Source: Rhodocyclaceae bacterium
Lineage (GTDB): Bacteria; Pseudomonadota; Gammaproteobacteria; Burkholderiales; Usitatibacteraceae
DNA length: 64,000 nt
Direction: 5' to 3'
NCBI GenBank assembly: GCA_020247395.1
Contig: JADCJC010000010.1
Location: 1-64,000 of the forward strand
In this document: one piece after another, positions 48,032-58,631 of the stretch
Layout of the letters: each line of letters opens with the position of its first letter
Numbering within the stretch: the stretch's first letter is position 1
Translations under genes and position numbers: made by a program
The notes under the pieces: generated by a model
The model's database searches: none
The model's input: only the letters and a program-made list of their open reading frames with translations
Told to the model about the DNA's origin: nothing

Positions 48032-48907
48032 ATGGGAAAAACATTCAAAACGGTGGCGGTTGTCGGGAAACTTGATGGTGTCGGTGTCTCGGCTCCGTTG
48101 GGCGTGTTGCAGTCCTACTTGGCGAAACGCGGTGTCCGTGTGCAGATGGATGAGCGTACCGCGTCATTGGCGGCCACCGTGCCTGATACGGTTGCCCCGG
48201 TGGAGCGCGTGTTTGTAGGCGCTGACCTCGCGATCGCTCTGGGTGGGGATGGAACGCTGCTCGCTATCGCGCGCAAGGTGGCGGACGCGAATGTGCCGCT
48301 GGTGGGCATTAATCTAGGAACCCTAGGTTTTTTGACCGACATTCCCGCTGATTCAACCGAGACCATGCTCGGTGCTATGCTGGACGGTGCATACACGAGT
48401 GAGTCACGCCTGCTCCTCAATGGCGAGATTATGCGCGGGGGCAGGGTCGTTTTTTCGACAGTTGCGCTCAATGACGTGGTGGTGTGCAGAGGCGCAATGG
48501 GGTCGATGATCGAGTTTGCCGTGGAAGTTAACGGTGAGTTTGTCTACAGTTTGCGCGCGGACGGCTTGATCATTTCCACGCCAACCGGCTCGACCGCCTA
48601 CGCGTTGTCCAGCGGGGGGCCAATTTTGCATCCGAGCCTGCCGGCGATTTCACTGGTGCCAATTTCACCGCACACATTGTCTAATCGTCCGGTGGCCATA
48701 CCGAGCAGCTCTGAGGTTCGCGTGCGCCTGATTCGCGGCCAGAACGCGCGAGTCAACTTTGATGTGCAATCGTATTTTGATCCCGAGACTGAGGATGTGG
48801 TTGCCGTCCGCGGCCATCCCAATCGCTTGACACTGTTGCACCCGGTAGGGCATTCCTACTACGCCATGTTGCGCTCGAAGCTGCACTGGGCGGAACGCAA
48901 CTCTTAG
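48032..48907 (+). CDS. nadK: NAD kinase
   Basis: Phosphorylates NAD to NADP with ATP or polyphosphate, cytoplasmic, 291 aa. The catalytic GGDGT motif is in ALGGDGTLLAIAR. The NE/D-type loop is INLGTLGFLTDI, and the conserved glycine-rich segment is TPTGSTAYALSSGGPI. It is divergent from hrcA and 13 bp upstream of recN, an arrangement common in beta-proteobacteria. Confidence 0.96.
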   Translation: MGKTFKTVAVVGKLDGVGVSAPLGVLQSYLAKRGVRVQMDERTASLAATVPDTVAPVERVFVGADLAIALGGDGTLLAIARKVADANVPLVGINLGTLGFLTDIPADSTETMLGAMLDGAYTSESRLLLNGEIMRGGRVVFSTVALNDVVVCRGAMGSMIEFAVEVNGEFVYSLRADGLIISTPTGSTAYALSSGGPILHPSLPAISLVPISPHTLSNRPVAIPSSSEVRVRLIRGQNARVNFDVQSYFDPETEDVVAVRGHPNRLTLLHPVGHSYYAMLRSKLHWAERNS

Positions 48908-48920
48908 TCGCCGATCGAAC

Positions 48921-50612
48921 ATGCTGCGCGCACTGACTATTACCAACTTTGTCATCGTTGATCATCTAGAACTGGACTTTGAGTCCGGCTTTAGCGCCTT
49001 GACCGGCGAGACTGGCGCGGGTAAATCGATTCTGATTGATGCACTATCCCTCGCCCTTGGGGCTCGTGCTGACGGGAACCCGGTGCGGGTAGGGCAAAAC
49101 AAGGCCAAGATTACGGCGGAATTCGCCCTGAACTACCTGCCGTCGGCGCGCCAATGGTTGGCAGAGTCTGATCTTGCCGACGACGATGTCAACATTTGTC
49201 TGTTTCGCCGTGTAATCGATACGAGTGGGCGCTCCAAAGCATTTATCAATGGTTCGTCCGTCACGCTCTCGCAAATGCGCGACTTGGGCCAACGTTTAGT
49301 CGATATCCACGGACAACATGAACACCAGACGCTGCTGCGCCGTGATGCACAGTTGGCATTGCTCGACGATTTTGCCGCAAATGCAGCAATACGGGATACC
49401 GTATCGACGGCCCATGCCGAGTGGTCGCAGATTGCCAACATTCGCGCGGCACGGCAGCAAAATGAGGCCGCGATTACGCGCGAGTTCGAAGACCTTTCCT
49501 GGCAAATCCGTGAACTCGAGAAGCTCAACTTCACCCCAGCGCGTTGGGAAGAAACACTCGCCGATCAGCGCCGTCTTGCCAACGCTGCAAGCCTGATTGC
49601 TGCGGCGGAGGGGGCCATTGATGGGCTCGCTGAGAGTGATAATGCGGTAATTGGCATTATCGATGCACTTGCCAGTGAACTGGGTGTCGCGGCACAGACC
49701 GATGCGGCGCTGAGGGACATCCACGGTCTGATGACCACCGCGAGGGTTGAACTGAGCGAGGCCGTATCGAGTTTGCGCCACTACCTGCGTAAATTGGAGG
49801 TCGACCCCGCGAAATTGGCGGAACGTGATGGCGAGATATCTGACGTGCTTGAACTCGCGCGCAAGTTCCGCATCGAGCCATCGCGCATTCCAGAATACTT
49901 GCAGCAAAAAAGGGATCGACTTGCGTCACTAGGCGGTGGTCAGTCGCTTGACGATTTGGTGGTACGCGAGCAGCTTGCCGAGGCGGCATATCGTGAGGTT
50001 GCGAAACAACTGACCAAGTCTCGGCAGAAGGCGGCAAAGACCTTTTCCGCACAAATTACTGCTTGGTTACAAGAACTTGCCATGCCGGGTGGGCTATTTG
50101 CGGTCGAGTTTGTAGCCCGTGAGGCCGGGCCGAGCGGTTTGGAGGGGTGTGAATTTCAGGTCGCCGCTCACGAGGGGCAAACACTCGGGCCGTTAGCCAA
50201 AATTGCATCGGGCGGCGAGCTGTCGCGCGTATCACTGGCTATTCAAATGATGGCGTCCGCGCGAGGCGGCGTCCCGACGATGATTTTTGACGAAGTGGAT
50301 GCGGGGATTGGTGGCCGAGTGGCAGAAGTTGTCGGGCGACTGCTGCGCGGATTAGGAGAAAAGCCGGGCACCAAAGGGGAAGGCAGACATCAGGTTCTTG
50401 CGGTAACGCATTTGCCGCAAGTGGCGGCTTGCGCGGAGCACCAGTTTCAAGTCACCAAGGGTGCGTCTGATGGAGTTGTGACGACCAATATCGTGTTGCT
50501 GAATAAGAAAGCGCGTATTGAAGAAATTGCCCGTATGCTGGGTGGCATGACGATTACCGCAACAACACGCAAACACGCTGAAGAAATGCTGGCCAGCGCA
50601 GCGAAGGCCTGA
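48921..50612 (+). CDS. recN: DNA repair protein RecN
   Basis: SMC-like ATPase acting in double-strand break repair, 563 aa. Walker A is at the start (TGETGAGKSILIDALSLALG). A long coiled-coil middle (about residues 150-370) follows, then the ABC signature (ASGGELSRVSLAIQM), Walker B (PTMIFDEVDAGIGG) and the H-loop region (VLAVTHLPQVAACA). It follows nadK closely and converges with glnE, 5 bp away. Confidence 0.96.
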   Translation: MLRALTITNFVIVDHLELDFESGFSALTGETGAGKSILIDALSLALGARADGNPVRVGQNKAKITAEFALNYLPSARQWLAESDLADDDVNICLFRRVIDTSGRSKAFINGSSVTLSQMRDLGQRLVDIHGQHEHQTLLRRDAQLALLDDFAANAAIRDTVSTAHAEWSQIANIRAARQQNEAAITREFEDLSWQIRELEKLNFTPARWEETLADQRRLANAASLIAAAEGAIDGLAESDNAVIGIIDALASELGVAAQTDAALRDIHGLMTTARVELSEAVSSLRHYLRKLEVDPAKLAERDGEISDVLELARKFRIEPSRIPEYLQQKRDRLASLGGGQSLDDLVVREQLAEAAYREVAKQLTKSRQKAAKTFSAQITAWLQELAMPGGLFAVEFVAREAGPSGLEGCEFQVAAHEGQTLGPLAKIASGGELSRVSLAIQMMASARGGVPTMIFDEVDAGIGGRVAEVVGRLLRGLGEKPGTKGEGRHQVLAVTHLPQVAACAEHQFQVTKGASDGVVTTNIVLLNKKARIEEIARMLGGMTITATTRKHAEEMLASAAKA

Positions 50613-50617
50613 ACAAG

Positions 50618-53392
50618 CTAGGTTGCCCCATAGGAGGCAAACATTGACCGCCAAAGGCTGGTCACGGCTGCGCGCTCCTCAACTAACTCTTTCGGCGTAA
50701 TCCATGCCTTGCGCTCGCCATTGTTTTGCGCCATGTGCAGTCGCTGCCGGTAGGCCAAGTAGGCTTTGGCCGCCGCTGCCGCTTGCTCTTCCTCGATTAA
50801 GCCGATTGCCGCGGCACGGTTGAGCAGCGCAAAATTGCCCATGTTGGATAAGAACTCTGGGTACTCAACACTGTGCGCCAAAATCAAGTACTGCACGATG
50901 AACTCAATATCGACGATGCCGCCTTCAGTGTTCTTCAGATCGAGGGAGCCCGGCTTGTCTCTTTTCTCAAGACGCATTTTTTGCCGCATCTCGACGATCT
51001 CGCTTTTCAGCTTTACGATATCGCGTCTCTTTGTGAGGACGTCTGTACGAATGTCTTCGAATGGTCTGGCAAGCGATGCATCGCCCGCGCACCAGCGCGC
51101 GCGGGTCAGTGCCTGATGCTCCCAGGTCCAAGCGCGATTAACTTGGTAATCGCGAAATGCGGAAAGGCTTGATACTAATAGCCCTGCCGCTCCATCAGGG
51201 CGCAGTCTCAGGTCCGTCTCGTAGAGCACGCCTCCAGCGGTCATGGTATTGAGCCAGCTATTCACGCGTTGCGCAAGTTTGACGACCAACTCGGTCGGCA
51301 TGCCTGACTCCGGATCATAGAGAAATACGAGGTCAAGGTCGGAGGCGTAACCCAATTCTTTGCTGCCCCATTTACCGTAGCCGATGACGGCAAATCCGAC
51401 TGCACTGGCCGAAGTGGTTGCCGGTGGGGATGAAGCCTGCGGCGGCACGGGTTGGATCGCCCGCCATGCCATCTTCACTGCACAATCCACCAGCATATCC
51501 GCCAGGATCGAAAGTTCGTCCGACAACGCCATCACCCCAAGCCGGCCCTCGATGTCAGCAATATTGAGCTTGAGCATAACGCGCTGTTTGGTGTGCCGCA
51601 GCAGCTCGTATTGCTGTTCGACGTCATTGCCAATAGCCTGGCATTGTGTCTCTAACATACGACGCTCCCCTTGCCAGTCAATCAACCCTTGTGTTGGCGT
51701 TCGCGGCTCGGCGCGGACTGCAGGCGGTAGCATCACATCATCTAGCAATACTGGGTGTCGTTGTAACAGGCTGGCGGCCCAGGCGCTTTGATGGGCAATC
51801 CGCGCAACACGCGCCAGCGCGGCGGGATACTCAAGCAGAAAGGCGAGGTAGGTTTCGCGCTTGTCGATTGCTTCCAGCAAATCGAATGATCGGAACAAGG
51901 TCGTCGAAGTGGTATCGACGGCGGCGCAGGTATCGACCGCTCGTTCAATCAGGGCCTCAAGCCGACTCCGAAGTTTCGGTGGTAGCGCCTGCACGCGGCT
52001 TGAGGCAAACCACCGCTGAATCCGATCAGTGATCGTGTCGCGATAGGCTTCGTCGTAAAGTCTAGTATTGAAGGGCATTTCCAAGCCATTTACCTTGAAA
52101 CTGCCCGTTTTTGCTAGGGTTTGGCTTTTCTCGATTCGCGTCTCCGCATCGCCGAACGCCGCTTCAAATTCGCCGGTAACCACGGCCCGGTGCATATTGA
52201 GCGTCTGCAAGAAAGGCTGCCAATCAGCAAAACCCATCGCTTCGGCAATCCGCTGTTGCTCCTCCGGCGAGGCGGGTAGTGACTGTGTCTGCTGGTCGTC
52301 CAAGTACTGCAAGCGGTGCTCTAGGTTGCGCAAAAACGTGTATGCCCGAGACAACGCCGCCGCGCGGCTTGCCGGGATGATGCCGTGTTGGCCGAGCTGC
52401 GACAGCGCTTCGCGCGTGCTGCGGGTTTGCAGTCCGGTGTGATTAGTACCGCCACCGGTTTTGCCAACTGTACGCCCGCCGCGGATCAACTGGTGAATCT
52501 GTGTGACAAACTCGACCTCGCGAATGCCACCTTCGCCAACTTTGATGTCACTTTGTTTGCCACGTTTGCTGGCGTCCGCCCGAATCTGGCCGTGCAAGGC
52601 GCGCATTTCTTCGATGGCGGCGTAGTCGTGGTAGCGACGAAACACAAACGGCATTACCAAGGCGTCGAGCGTGGCGACATTTGTTGCCTCGCCGGTCATC
52701 ACCCGAGCCTTTAGCCACGCATATCGTTCCCACGGACGCGCATGTTGCAAGAAATAGGACTCAAGAGAGGCTAGCGAGGTCACGAGCGGTCCACTGTCGC
52801 CGAACGGTCGAAGGCGCATATCGACGCGGAATACATAACCGTTTTCGTCAACATTATCGATTGACCGTATCACCCGCTTCCCCAACTGGTGGTGAAATTC
52901 TTGCCAGCTCTTGTCAGCGTTCGCCGCACCGTCTTCCGCGTGAACAAAAATTAGGTCGATATCGGAGGACACGTTGAGCTCAAGAGCGCCGAGTTTGCCC
53001 ATGCCAACAACCATCAGGTCACTTTGCGGCGACGCCGATACCCGGTACTCGTCCAAGAGTGCTTTGGTGTGGTGGGCCAGCGATAGGCGAACCACATCGT
53101 CGGCAAAGTTTGAAATCGCCGTTACCACTTCGTCGAGATCCGCCAGGCAGTTGATATCGCGAAGCATGATTGCGAGCATCACCTGTTTGCGACGAAGGCG
53201 CAGGGTGGCGTCGATCGTGGAGTCTGTCGCAATTGGTGATGCGGAGAAGGCGGCGACGGTCTCGACCGCAGACTGATCGGCGTGGCTGCGTAACCACTCG
53301 CGCAGTTCTGGAGTAGCAAACATCAGCCGCTCGGCATATCGCGACGCGCGAAACAAACGTGCTACGGCAATGTCGAATGTTTCGTGATCCAT
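50618..53392 (-). CDS. glnE: Bifunctional glutamine synthetase adenylyltransferase/deadenylyltransferase
   Basis: Adds and removes AMP on glutamine synthetase in response to PII proteins, 924 aa, close to the E. coli length. There are two nucleotidyltransferase domains with the metal-binding Asp pairs: SSDIDLIFVHAEDG in the N-terminal deadenylylating half and YASDLDLVFLYDPESG in the C-terminal adenylylating half. Each is followed by typical RLRPFGDSGPLV and RLRPDGAAGLLV segments. Between them is a helical regulatory part. It is divergent from yhdP across 158 bp. Confidence 0.96.
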   Translation of the reverse strand: MDHETFDIAVARLFRASRYAERLMFATPELREWLRSHADQSAVETVAAFSASPIATDSTIDATLRLRRKQVMLAIMLRDINCLADLDEVVTAISNFADDVVRLSLAHHTKALLDEYRVSASPQSDLMVVGMGKLGALELNVSSDIDLIFVHAEDGAANADKSWQEFHHQLGKRVIRSIDNVDENGYVFRVDMRLRPFGDSGPLVTSLASLESYFLQHARPWERYAWLKARVMTGEATNVATLDALVMPFVFRRYHDYAAIEEMRALHGQIRADASKRGKQSDIKVGEGGIREVEFVTQIHQLIRGGRTVGKTGGGTNHTGLQTRSTREALSQLGQHGIIPASRAAALSRAYTFLRNLEHRLQYLDDQQTQSLPASPEEQQRIAEAMGFADWQPFLQTLNMHRAVVTGEFEAAFGDAETRIEKSQTLAKTGSFKVNGLEMPFNTRLYDEAYRDTITDRIQRWFASSRVQALPPKLRSRLEALIERAVDTCAAVDTTSTTLFRSFDLLEAIDKRETYLAFLLEYPAALARVARIAHQSAWAASLLQRHPVLLDDVMLPPAVRAEPRTPTQGLIDWQGERRMLETQCQAIGNDVEQQYELLRHTKQRVMLKLNIADIEGRLGVMALSDELSILADMLVDCAVKMAWRAIQPVPPQASSPPATTSASAVGFAVIGYGKWGSKELGYASDLDLVFLYDPESGMPTELVVKLAQRVNSWLNTMTAGGVLYETDLRLRPDGAAGLLVSSLSAFRDYQVNRAWTWEHQALTRARWCAGDASLARPFEDIRTDVLTKRRDIVKLKSEIVEMRQKMRLEKRDKPGSLDLKNTEGGIVDIEFIVQYLILAHSVEYPEFLSNMGNFALLNRAAAIGLIEEEQAAAAAKAYLAYRQRLHMAQNNGERKAWITPKELVEERAAVTSLWRSMFASYGAT

Positions 53393-53550
53393 GCGGAAAT
53401 TGCTGCCTTTGTACCCTTGGGCGAGGCCGTTTTGTGCGGGATAGTATGCTTTTGTGCGCCGATAGCGTCGCCGCCCGTTAAAATAATACGTAAATTTTCG
53501 TCTTCGAGGACACCATTCTTCATATTGCCAAACGAATCAGCCAAATCTGC

Positions 53551-56500
53551 ATGCGCACGGCATATTGGTTCGTCATCGTTTTGGCGCTGTTGGTGACTGC
53601 CATACTGGCAAGTCTGAAGTACCTGGTAATGCCGAACATCCAAGGCTACGAGGCAGCGCTTCGGGCCAAAGTGGCCGAGGCGTCCGGCATGGAAGTTTCC
53701 GCCACTGCCATCGAGGGGGGGTGGTCGGGCTTCTCCCCGTTCGTCGACTTGACCGGTGTGGAGTTACGTGAGCCCATGGGTGTAAAGTCGCCAACCCGAA
53801 CGGCGGGCAGTGTTGCGCTTCGCCTGCCCGCAGTACGGATCTCGCTTTCCATCCCGTACCTGATGGTCGGTCAAGTGCGTTTCAGCGAAGTCACCATTAT
53901 TCAACCCGAGTTGTCCCTTATTCGCGCCGCAGACGGAGTCATTTACTTTGCGGGGAGGCCATTGAACAAGAAGAGTGGGGAGCCGGATGATGGTCGCCTG
54001 ATAGATTGGCTAATTTCTCAGCCAGGTATCGATATCCATCAGGCCACGCTGACATGGCGCGACGACACACATCCCGCCCCGGAACTGACGTTTAAGCAGG
54101 TCGGCATCCGGATCGATAAATCGCTGGGGCGACACACGTTTGGTTTTGTCGCCACACCGCCGCGCGGCCTGGCGGGACAGATTGAAGTGCGTGGGAAACT
54201 GCGTTTCGGTAAAGCAGATGCTAATGATGAAAAGCCTGCTGAAGCGATGCGTTGGCATGTTGATGGCAGCATTTATGCAGCGGCGCGCGACGCGAACCTT
54301 GCCGAACTGCGTCGCCACTTGAATGTGCCGAACAGTTGGCAGTCGGGCGTAGGCACCGTGCGCTCGTGGCTTGAGTTGGATAGTCGGGCGGAGGGGGCAC
54401 AAAAGCTGGTGGTTTCAACGTCTGCTACGAACAATTCCACCAGCCCGATCAATCCGATCAAGGCCATTATTGCCGACGTCGCGATCATCAACGCGCGTGC
54501 GCAGTTAGCCGATGATGCGTCACCCCTCTCGATCGCAAAACTCACCGGTCGCCTGAGTTACCAGCGTCTCGAAGACGGCTTGCGCATCGGCACCAACAAA
54601 CTTGAGTTCCGCACGCAAGAGGGCGTGAACTCGCTGCCGGCAGATTTTTCGTTGTCCCTCCAGAGCGCGGGTAACGTCGATAAAGAGCGTGGCGAGATCA
54701 CGGCGAATGGCATCGACTTGAAAGTGATGACCTCGCTGCTCGAGTACTTCCCAATCGGCCGTGACTTGCGCCAACTCGCGGCTAAGTTTGGGCTGCATGG
54801 TGCCGTTAAGGACATCCGCTTTGCTTGGACCGGCCCCTTACAGAAACCCAAAACCTATACCGTCAAGGGCACGCTCGTCGATTTTTCGTCAAACCTGACT
54901 GAATCGATTCCCGGCGTATCGGGTATCAGCGGTAGTGTCGAGGGGAGTGAGAAAGGCGGGAGGTATATTCTCAACGCGAAAGGCGTGGCCCTCGACATTC
55001 CGGCGATTTTTCGCGACACGGTGCGGTTTGATGTTCTCGAAGGGCGGGGCGGTTGGCAGGTTGATGCCAATCAGCTTTCGATTAACGTCGACGGTGTCAA
55101 GGCGAGCAACCGGGACTTGTCCGCCCAGGTGAGCGGAAAGTATCAGAAGTTGCGCGAAAAACCGGGTGTCGAGATACCGGTTGAAAAGCGCCTCGGCACA
55201 ATTGACCTCACGCTGAGACTTAGCGACGTTAACGCGCAGCGCCTGCCGACGTATTTCCCGAACGGGGCCGCCAACACGCGTGAATATTTGGAGGGAGCGG
55301 TACGCGATGGCAAAGTGGAATCAGCCGTGTTGGGCCTTAAAGGAAATTTGAATCAGTTCCCGTTTCATGATGGTGTTGGCGGTAACTTTACGGTGCGGGC
55401 AAATCTGAAAGACGTTGACTTTCGTTATACAGAAGGCTGGCCGGTCGCCAACGATATCGATGCTGAACTTCTGATCGACAACACTGCGATCCGTGTAAAG
55501 GTAGATAAAGCCCGCTTCTTTAATGCCAAGGTACGCAAGACCGAAGTCGTCATCGCTGATTTTCACGCCTGGCCGTTTTTGCTCGCAATCGTTGGGGAGG
55601 CGGATGCCCGTGCGGAAGACGTGTCGCGATATCTTCGCGAGAGTCCGCTGGTTGACGGTGTTGGTGCATTCACCAAGGTCGTCGCGCTTGAGGGGCCTGG
55701 CAAACTCAACATCGACATAAAGATACCCGTCGGGCCCGCGCCGGCGGCAGCAGGGCCAAAAGATGCGCCAAAGTTTCGCCTGTCGGGAAAATATAGTCTC
55801 AACAAAGGTAGTGCCAAGCTGCGCTTTGGCACGCAAATCAGCAATCTGGGCGGCACCATCGGTTTTACCGACAAGAATGTCTCTAGCAGCAACATCACCG
55901 GCGTGGCTTACGGCTCGCCCATCGCCATTGCCATATCCGGTGGTGGCGAAGCTGCTGTGGTCACGGACTTTGCCGGACGCCTCGATGTTCAGCAGTTAGG
56001 TGACTTATTACCTTTCTCAATGCCGTCGCAAGTTGACGGAAATACCGACATTACCGGACGTGTTGTTAGTTCGGTCGCAGGTATGGAGGTGGTGCTTGAC
56101 TCGAGCCTAGTTGGGGTAACGTCAGCGCTGCCGTTCCCGCTCGCCAAAAGCCCGGACGAGGCGCGCCGTTTGAATCTACGACTCATCAATGTTGGCCAAC
56201 CAGGGGAGAAGATTTTTCTGAGCGTTGCCGGCAACGCTGGGTCTGGCACCGCGACTGACACCCCGACTGACCCAGGGGGCAACCGGATCGAAGCGCGCTT
56301 TCACCGCAAATGGGACGCCACAGGCGTCGCGCAATTTCAGGGGGTCGCCAGCGTGGGCCTCGCCGTGACAGAGGTGCCATTGTCCGAGGGGCTCTGGCTG
56401 ATGGGCAACATGAAGGCACTCGACTTCGATCACTGGGTCTCGACGGTAAACGCACTCTACCCCAAGCCAGCTACGTCGACGGTCGGCCCTGCTACTGCCG

Positions 56501-57744
56501 GCGACGCACTTATCGCCGGATTCGATTTCTCGCTTGATCGATTGAACGCCTACTCGCGCAGTTTTTCCGAGGTCAAGATTCGGGGCCGCAAGTCGGCAGA
56601 TCGCACCAACCCAACTTGGGCAATATCCGTGGCAAGCAAGGAGGCGGAGGGTGACCTTACTTGGCGCAGCGCTGCCTTCAGTGAGCGTGGCGCGGTGCGG
56701 GCACGACTGAAGCGTCTGATTTTGCTGGACGATACCGGTGCTGCTCCGAGCGTGCAACCAACAGCGGTGGCACTAGCCGCAGTTGAGCAAGACCTGCCAG
56801 CCCTTGATATTGTGGCGGACGAATTTACATTTAGAGATCACTGGTTGGGCAAGCTCGAGTTGAAGGCAACACCGCAGGCGGCAAACTGGCGTATCGACCA
56901 ACTGCTGATCAGCAACGGCCATGCGCGTACGGAAATGGACGGGCTTTGGCAGCGGTATGGAGATCCGTTTTCCCCCCCCCGCGAGGGCCCCGTTAAGTCA
57001 CTCACCACCATGAGTATTAAAGTTGAATCGAATAACCTGAACGCGCTGTTTTCTCAGTTCGGCTACGGCGACCAGATTCGGGGCGGGCGCGGCGGGTTGG
57101 AGGGCAAGTTGTCGTGGCCGGGGCACGTTTACCAGTTTCAAACCGCAAGCTTGTCGGGGATGTTTAAGGTGAACGCTGAGCGCGGCCAATTTGTGAAGAT
57201 GGACCCGGGCGCCGCGAAGTTGCTTGGCCTGATAAGTTTGCAGTCGATCCCACGCAGGCTGACGTTCGATTTTCGTGATTTGTTCAGCGAAGGCTATGCC
57301 TTCGACAAGATTGAGGGCGACCTCACCATCACCGATGGTGTGATGTTCGCGAAAAATTTTGATATCTCCGGGCCTGCGGCCGACGTACGGATGTCGGGAG
57401 ACATTGCGCTGCCCACCGAGCGTGTCAATTTAACAATGACGGTGGCACCAAGGCTGAGTACCGTAGCGGCGGTTGGTGCGGGGGTGTTGGTCAGCCCGCT
57501 TGTCGGATTTGGAGTATTGCTCGGTGGTGAGGCGTTAAAGGCACCGCTCGTCCGTGTGCTTTCCGCGCAGTACACGGTATCCGGCAGGTGGGATAATCCA
57601 GAGGTGGAACGTGTGGGCCGAGTCATGGCACCAGCCGAGGGTAAGCCAGCAACCACACCCGGGCCAACGCATGCTGGACCGTCGGCTGCCAACGCCCCGG
57701 ATAACAAACCACCCGTCGATCGAGATCAGAAAAGCAAACCGTGA
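53551..57744 (+). CDS. yhdP: YhdP family protein (AsmA-like, phospholipid transport)
   Basis: Very large envelope protein, 1397 aa. There is one N-terminal membrane segment (TAYWFVIVLALLVTAILASL), followed by a long periplasmic, beta-rich repeat region and a C-terminal AsmA-like part (GDIALPTERVNLTMTVAPRLS, GVGVLLGGEALKAPL-like). In E. coli YhdP helps move phospholipids to the outer membrane. A Pro/Ala/Lys-rich tail ends the protein. The next gene begins within its stop codon (GTGA), and the yhdP-nitrilase-tldD order is conserved in related bacteria. Confidence 0.9.
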   Translation: MRTAYWFVIVLALLVTAILASLKYLVMPNIQGYEAALRAKVAEASGMEVSATAIEGGWSGFSPFVDLTGVELREPMGVKSPTRTAGSVALRLPAVRISLSIPYLMVGQVRFSEVTIIQPELSLIRAADGVIYFAGRPLNKKSGEPDDGRLIDWLISQPGIDIHQATLTWRDDTHPAPELTFKQVGIRIDKSLGRHTFGFVATPPRGLAGQIEVRGKLRFGKADANDEKPAEAMRWHVDGSIYAAARDANLAELRRHLNVPNSWQSGVGTVRSWLELDSRAEGAQKLVVSTSATNNSTSPINPIKAIIADVAIINARAQLADDASPLSIAKLTGRLSYQRLEDGLRIGTNKLEFRTQEGVNSLPADFSLSLQSAGNVDKERGEITANGIDLKVMTSLLEYFPIGRDLRQLAAKFGLHGAVKDIRFAWTGPLQKPKTYTVKGTLVDFSSNLTESIPGVSGISGSVEGSEKGGRYILNAKGVALDIPAIFRDTVRFDVLEGRGGWQVDANQLSINVDGVKASNRDLSAQVSGKYQKLREKPGVEIPVEKRLGTIDLTLRLSDVNAQRLPTYFPNGAANTREYLEGAVRDGKVESAVLGLKGNLNQFPFHDGVGGNFTVRANLKDVDFRYTEGWPVANDIDAELLIDNTAIRVKVDKARFFNAKVRKTEVVIADFHAWPFLLAIVGEADARAEDVSRYLRESPLVDGVGAFTKVVALEGPGKLNIDIKIPVGPAPAAAGPKDAPKFRLSGKYSLNKGSAKLRFGTQISNLGGTIGFTDKNVSSSNITGVAYGSPIAIAISGGGEAAVVTDFAGRLDVQQLGDLLPFSMPSQVDGNTDITGRVVSSVAGMEVVLDSSLVGVTSALPFPLAKSPDEARRLNLRLINVGQPGEKIFLSVAGNAGSGTATDTPTDPGGNRIEARFHRKWDATGVAQFQGVASVGLAVTEVPLSEGLWLMGNMKALDFDHWVSTVNALYPKPATSTVGPATAGDALIAGFDFSLDRLNAYSRSFSEVKIRGRKSADRTNPTWAISVASKEAEGDLTWRSAAFSERGAVRARLKRLILLDDTGAAPSVQPTAVALAAVEQDLPALDIVADEFTFRDHWLGKLELKATPQAANWRIDQLLISNGHARTEMDGLWQRYGDPFSPPREGPVKSLTTMSIKVESNNLNALFSQFGYGDQIRGGRGGLEGKLSWPGHVYQFQTASLSGMFKVNAERGQFVKMDPGAAKLLGLISLQSIPRRLTFDFRDLFSEGYAFDKIEGDLTITDGVMFAKNFDISGPAADVRMSGDIALPTERVNLTMTVAPRLSTVAAVGAGVLVSPLVGFGVLLGGEALKAPLVRVLSAQYTVSGRWDNPEVERVGRVMAPAEGKPATTPGPTHAGPSAANAPDNKPPVDRDQKSKP

Positions 57745-58622
57745 TACTGAATAAAAATTCTACGACGCTGCCCGATGCACTGGCGAAGGCGCAACAGTCG
57801 ACACAATCTTTCTTTCGTGTTGCCGCGATTCAAATGGCCTCAGGACCGCAGGTCAAAGCGAACTTAGAAGAAGCAAGCCGATTGGTCGCGCTCGCCGCGT
57901 CAGCGGGCGCACGCATTGTTGTGCTGCCCGAATACTTCGCGCTGATGGGCATGCGCGATACTGACAAGGTTGAGGCGATGGAGGCCGATGACCACGGACC
58001 GATCCAAGATTGGCTGGCCGAGACTGCGTTCAAACATCAACTCTGGCTGATTGGTGCTGGTGTTCCAATTTCGGCCGATCTGCCGGGAAAAGTTAAGAAC
58101 AGCTGTTTAGTCTATGACAACGCGGGCAAGCGCGTCGCACGCTACGACAAACTACATTTGTTTAGTCTGTCGATGGGGCAGGATCAGTTCAACGAAGCAA
58201 CCACGATTGAGCCCGGTGACAGCGTCAAAGTGGTTGATTCCCCGTATGGACGTATCGGCCTGTCGATTTGTTACGACCTGCGTTTCCCCGAGTTGTACCG
58301 CGCCATGGGTGAGGTCGATATCATCGTTATTCCTTCGGCATTCACCGCGACTACCGGTAAAGCCCACTGGGAGCCGTTGGTTCGCGCTCGAGCGATCGAG
58401 AACTTGGCATATGTGATTGCTTCCGCGCAAGGTGGTTACCACGTCAACGGGCGTGAAACCCATGGCGACACCATGATTGTTGACCCTTGGGGAATGGTGC
58501 TTGACCATTTACCCCGTGGGTCGGGTGTCGTTGTCGCCGGGATCAATCCGCAGTATCAGCAAACGGTACGCAAGAGCCTTCCTGCGTTGTCGCATCGCCA
58601 CCAGCAGCTAAAGCCGGTTTAA
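57741..58622 (+). CDS. Carbon-nitrogen hydrolase (Nit family)
   Basis: Nitrilase-superfamily amidase, 293 aa, cytoplasmic. The catalytic triad is visible: Glu in VVLPEYFALMG, Lys in RYDKLHLFS and Cys in LSICYDLRFPELYR. Sequence and neighbourhood resemble the Nit1/deaminated-glutathione amidase branch, but the substrate is not proven. The start is a GTG that overlaps the yhdP stop, so translation is coupled. It has about 25 extra N-terminal residues before the core (RVAAIQMASG). tldD follows after 9 bp. Confidence 0.88.
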   Translation: MILNKNSTTLPDALAKAQQSTQSFFRVAAIQMASGPQVKANLEEASRLVALAASAGARIVVLPEYFALMGMRDTDKVEAMEADDHGPIQDWLAETAFKHQLWLIGAGVPISADLPGKVKNSCLVYDNAGKRVARYDKLHLFSLSMGQDQFNEATTIEPGDSVKVVDSPYGRIGLSICYDLRFPELYRAMGEVDIIVIPSAFTATTGKAHWEPLVRARAIENLAYVIASAQGGYHVNGRETHGDTMIVDPWGMVLDHLPRGSGVVVAGINPQYQQTVRKSLPALSHRHQQLKPV

Positions 58623-58631
58623 AGGTAAGTC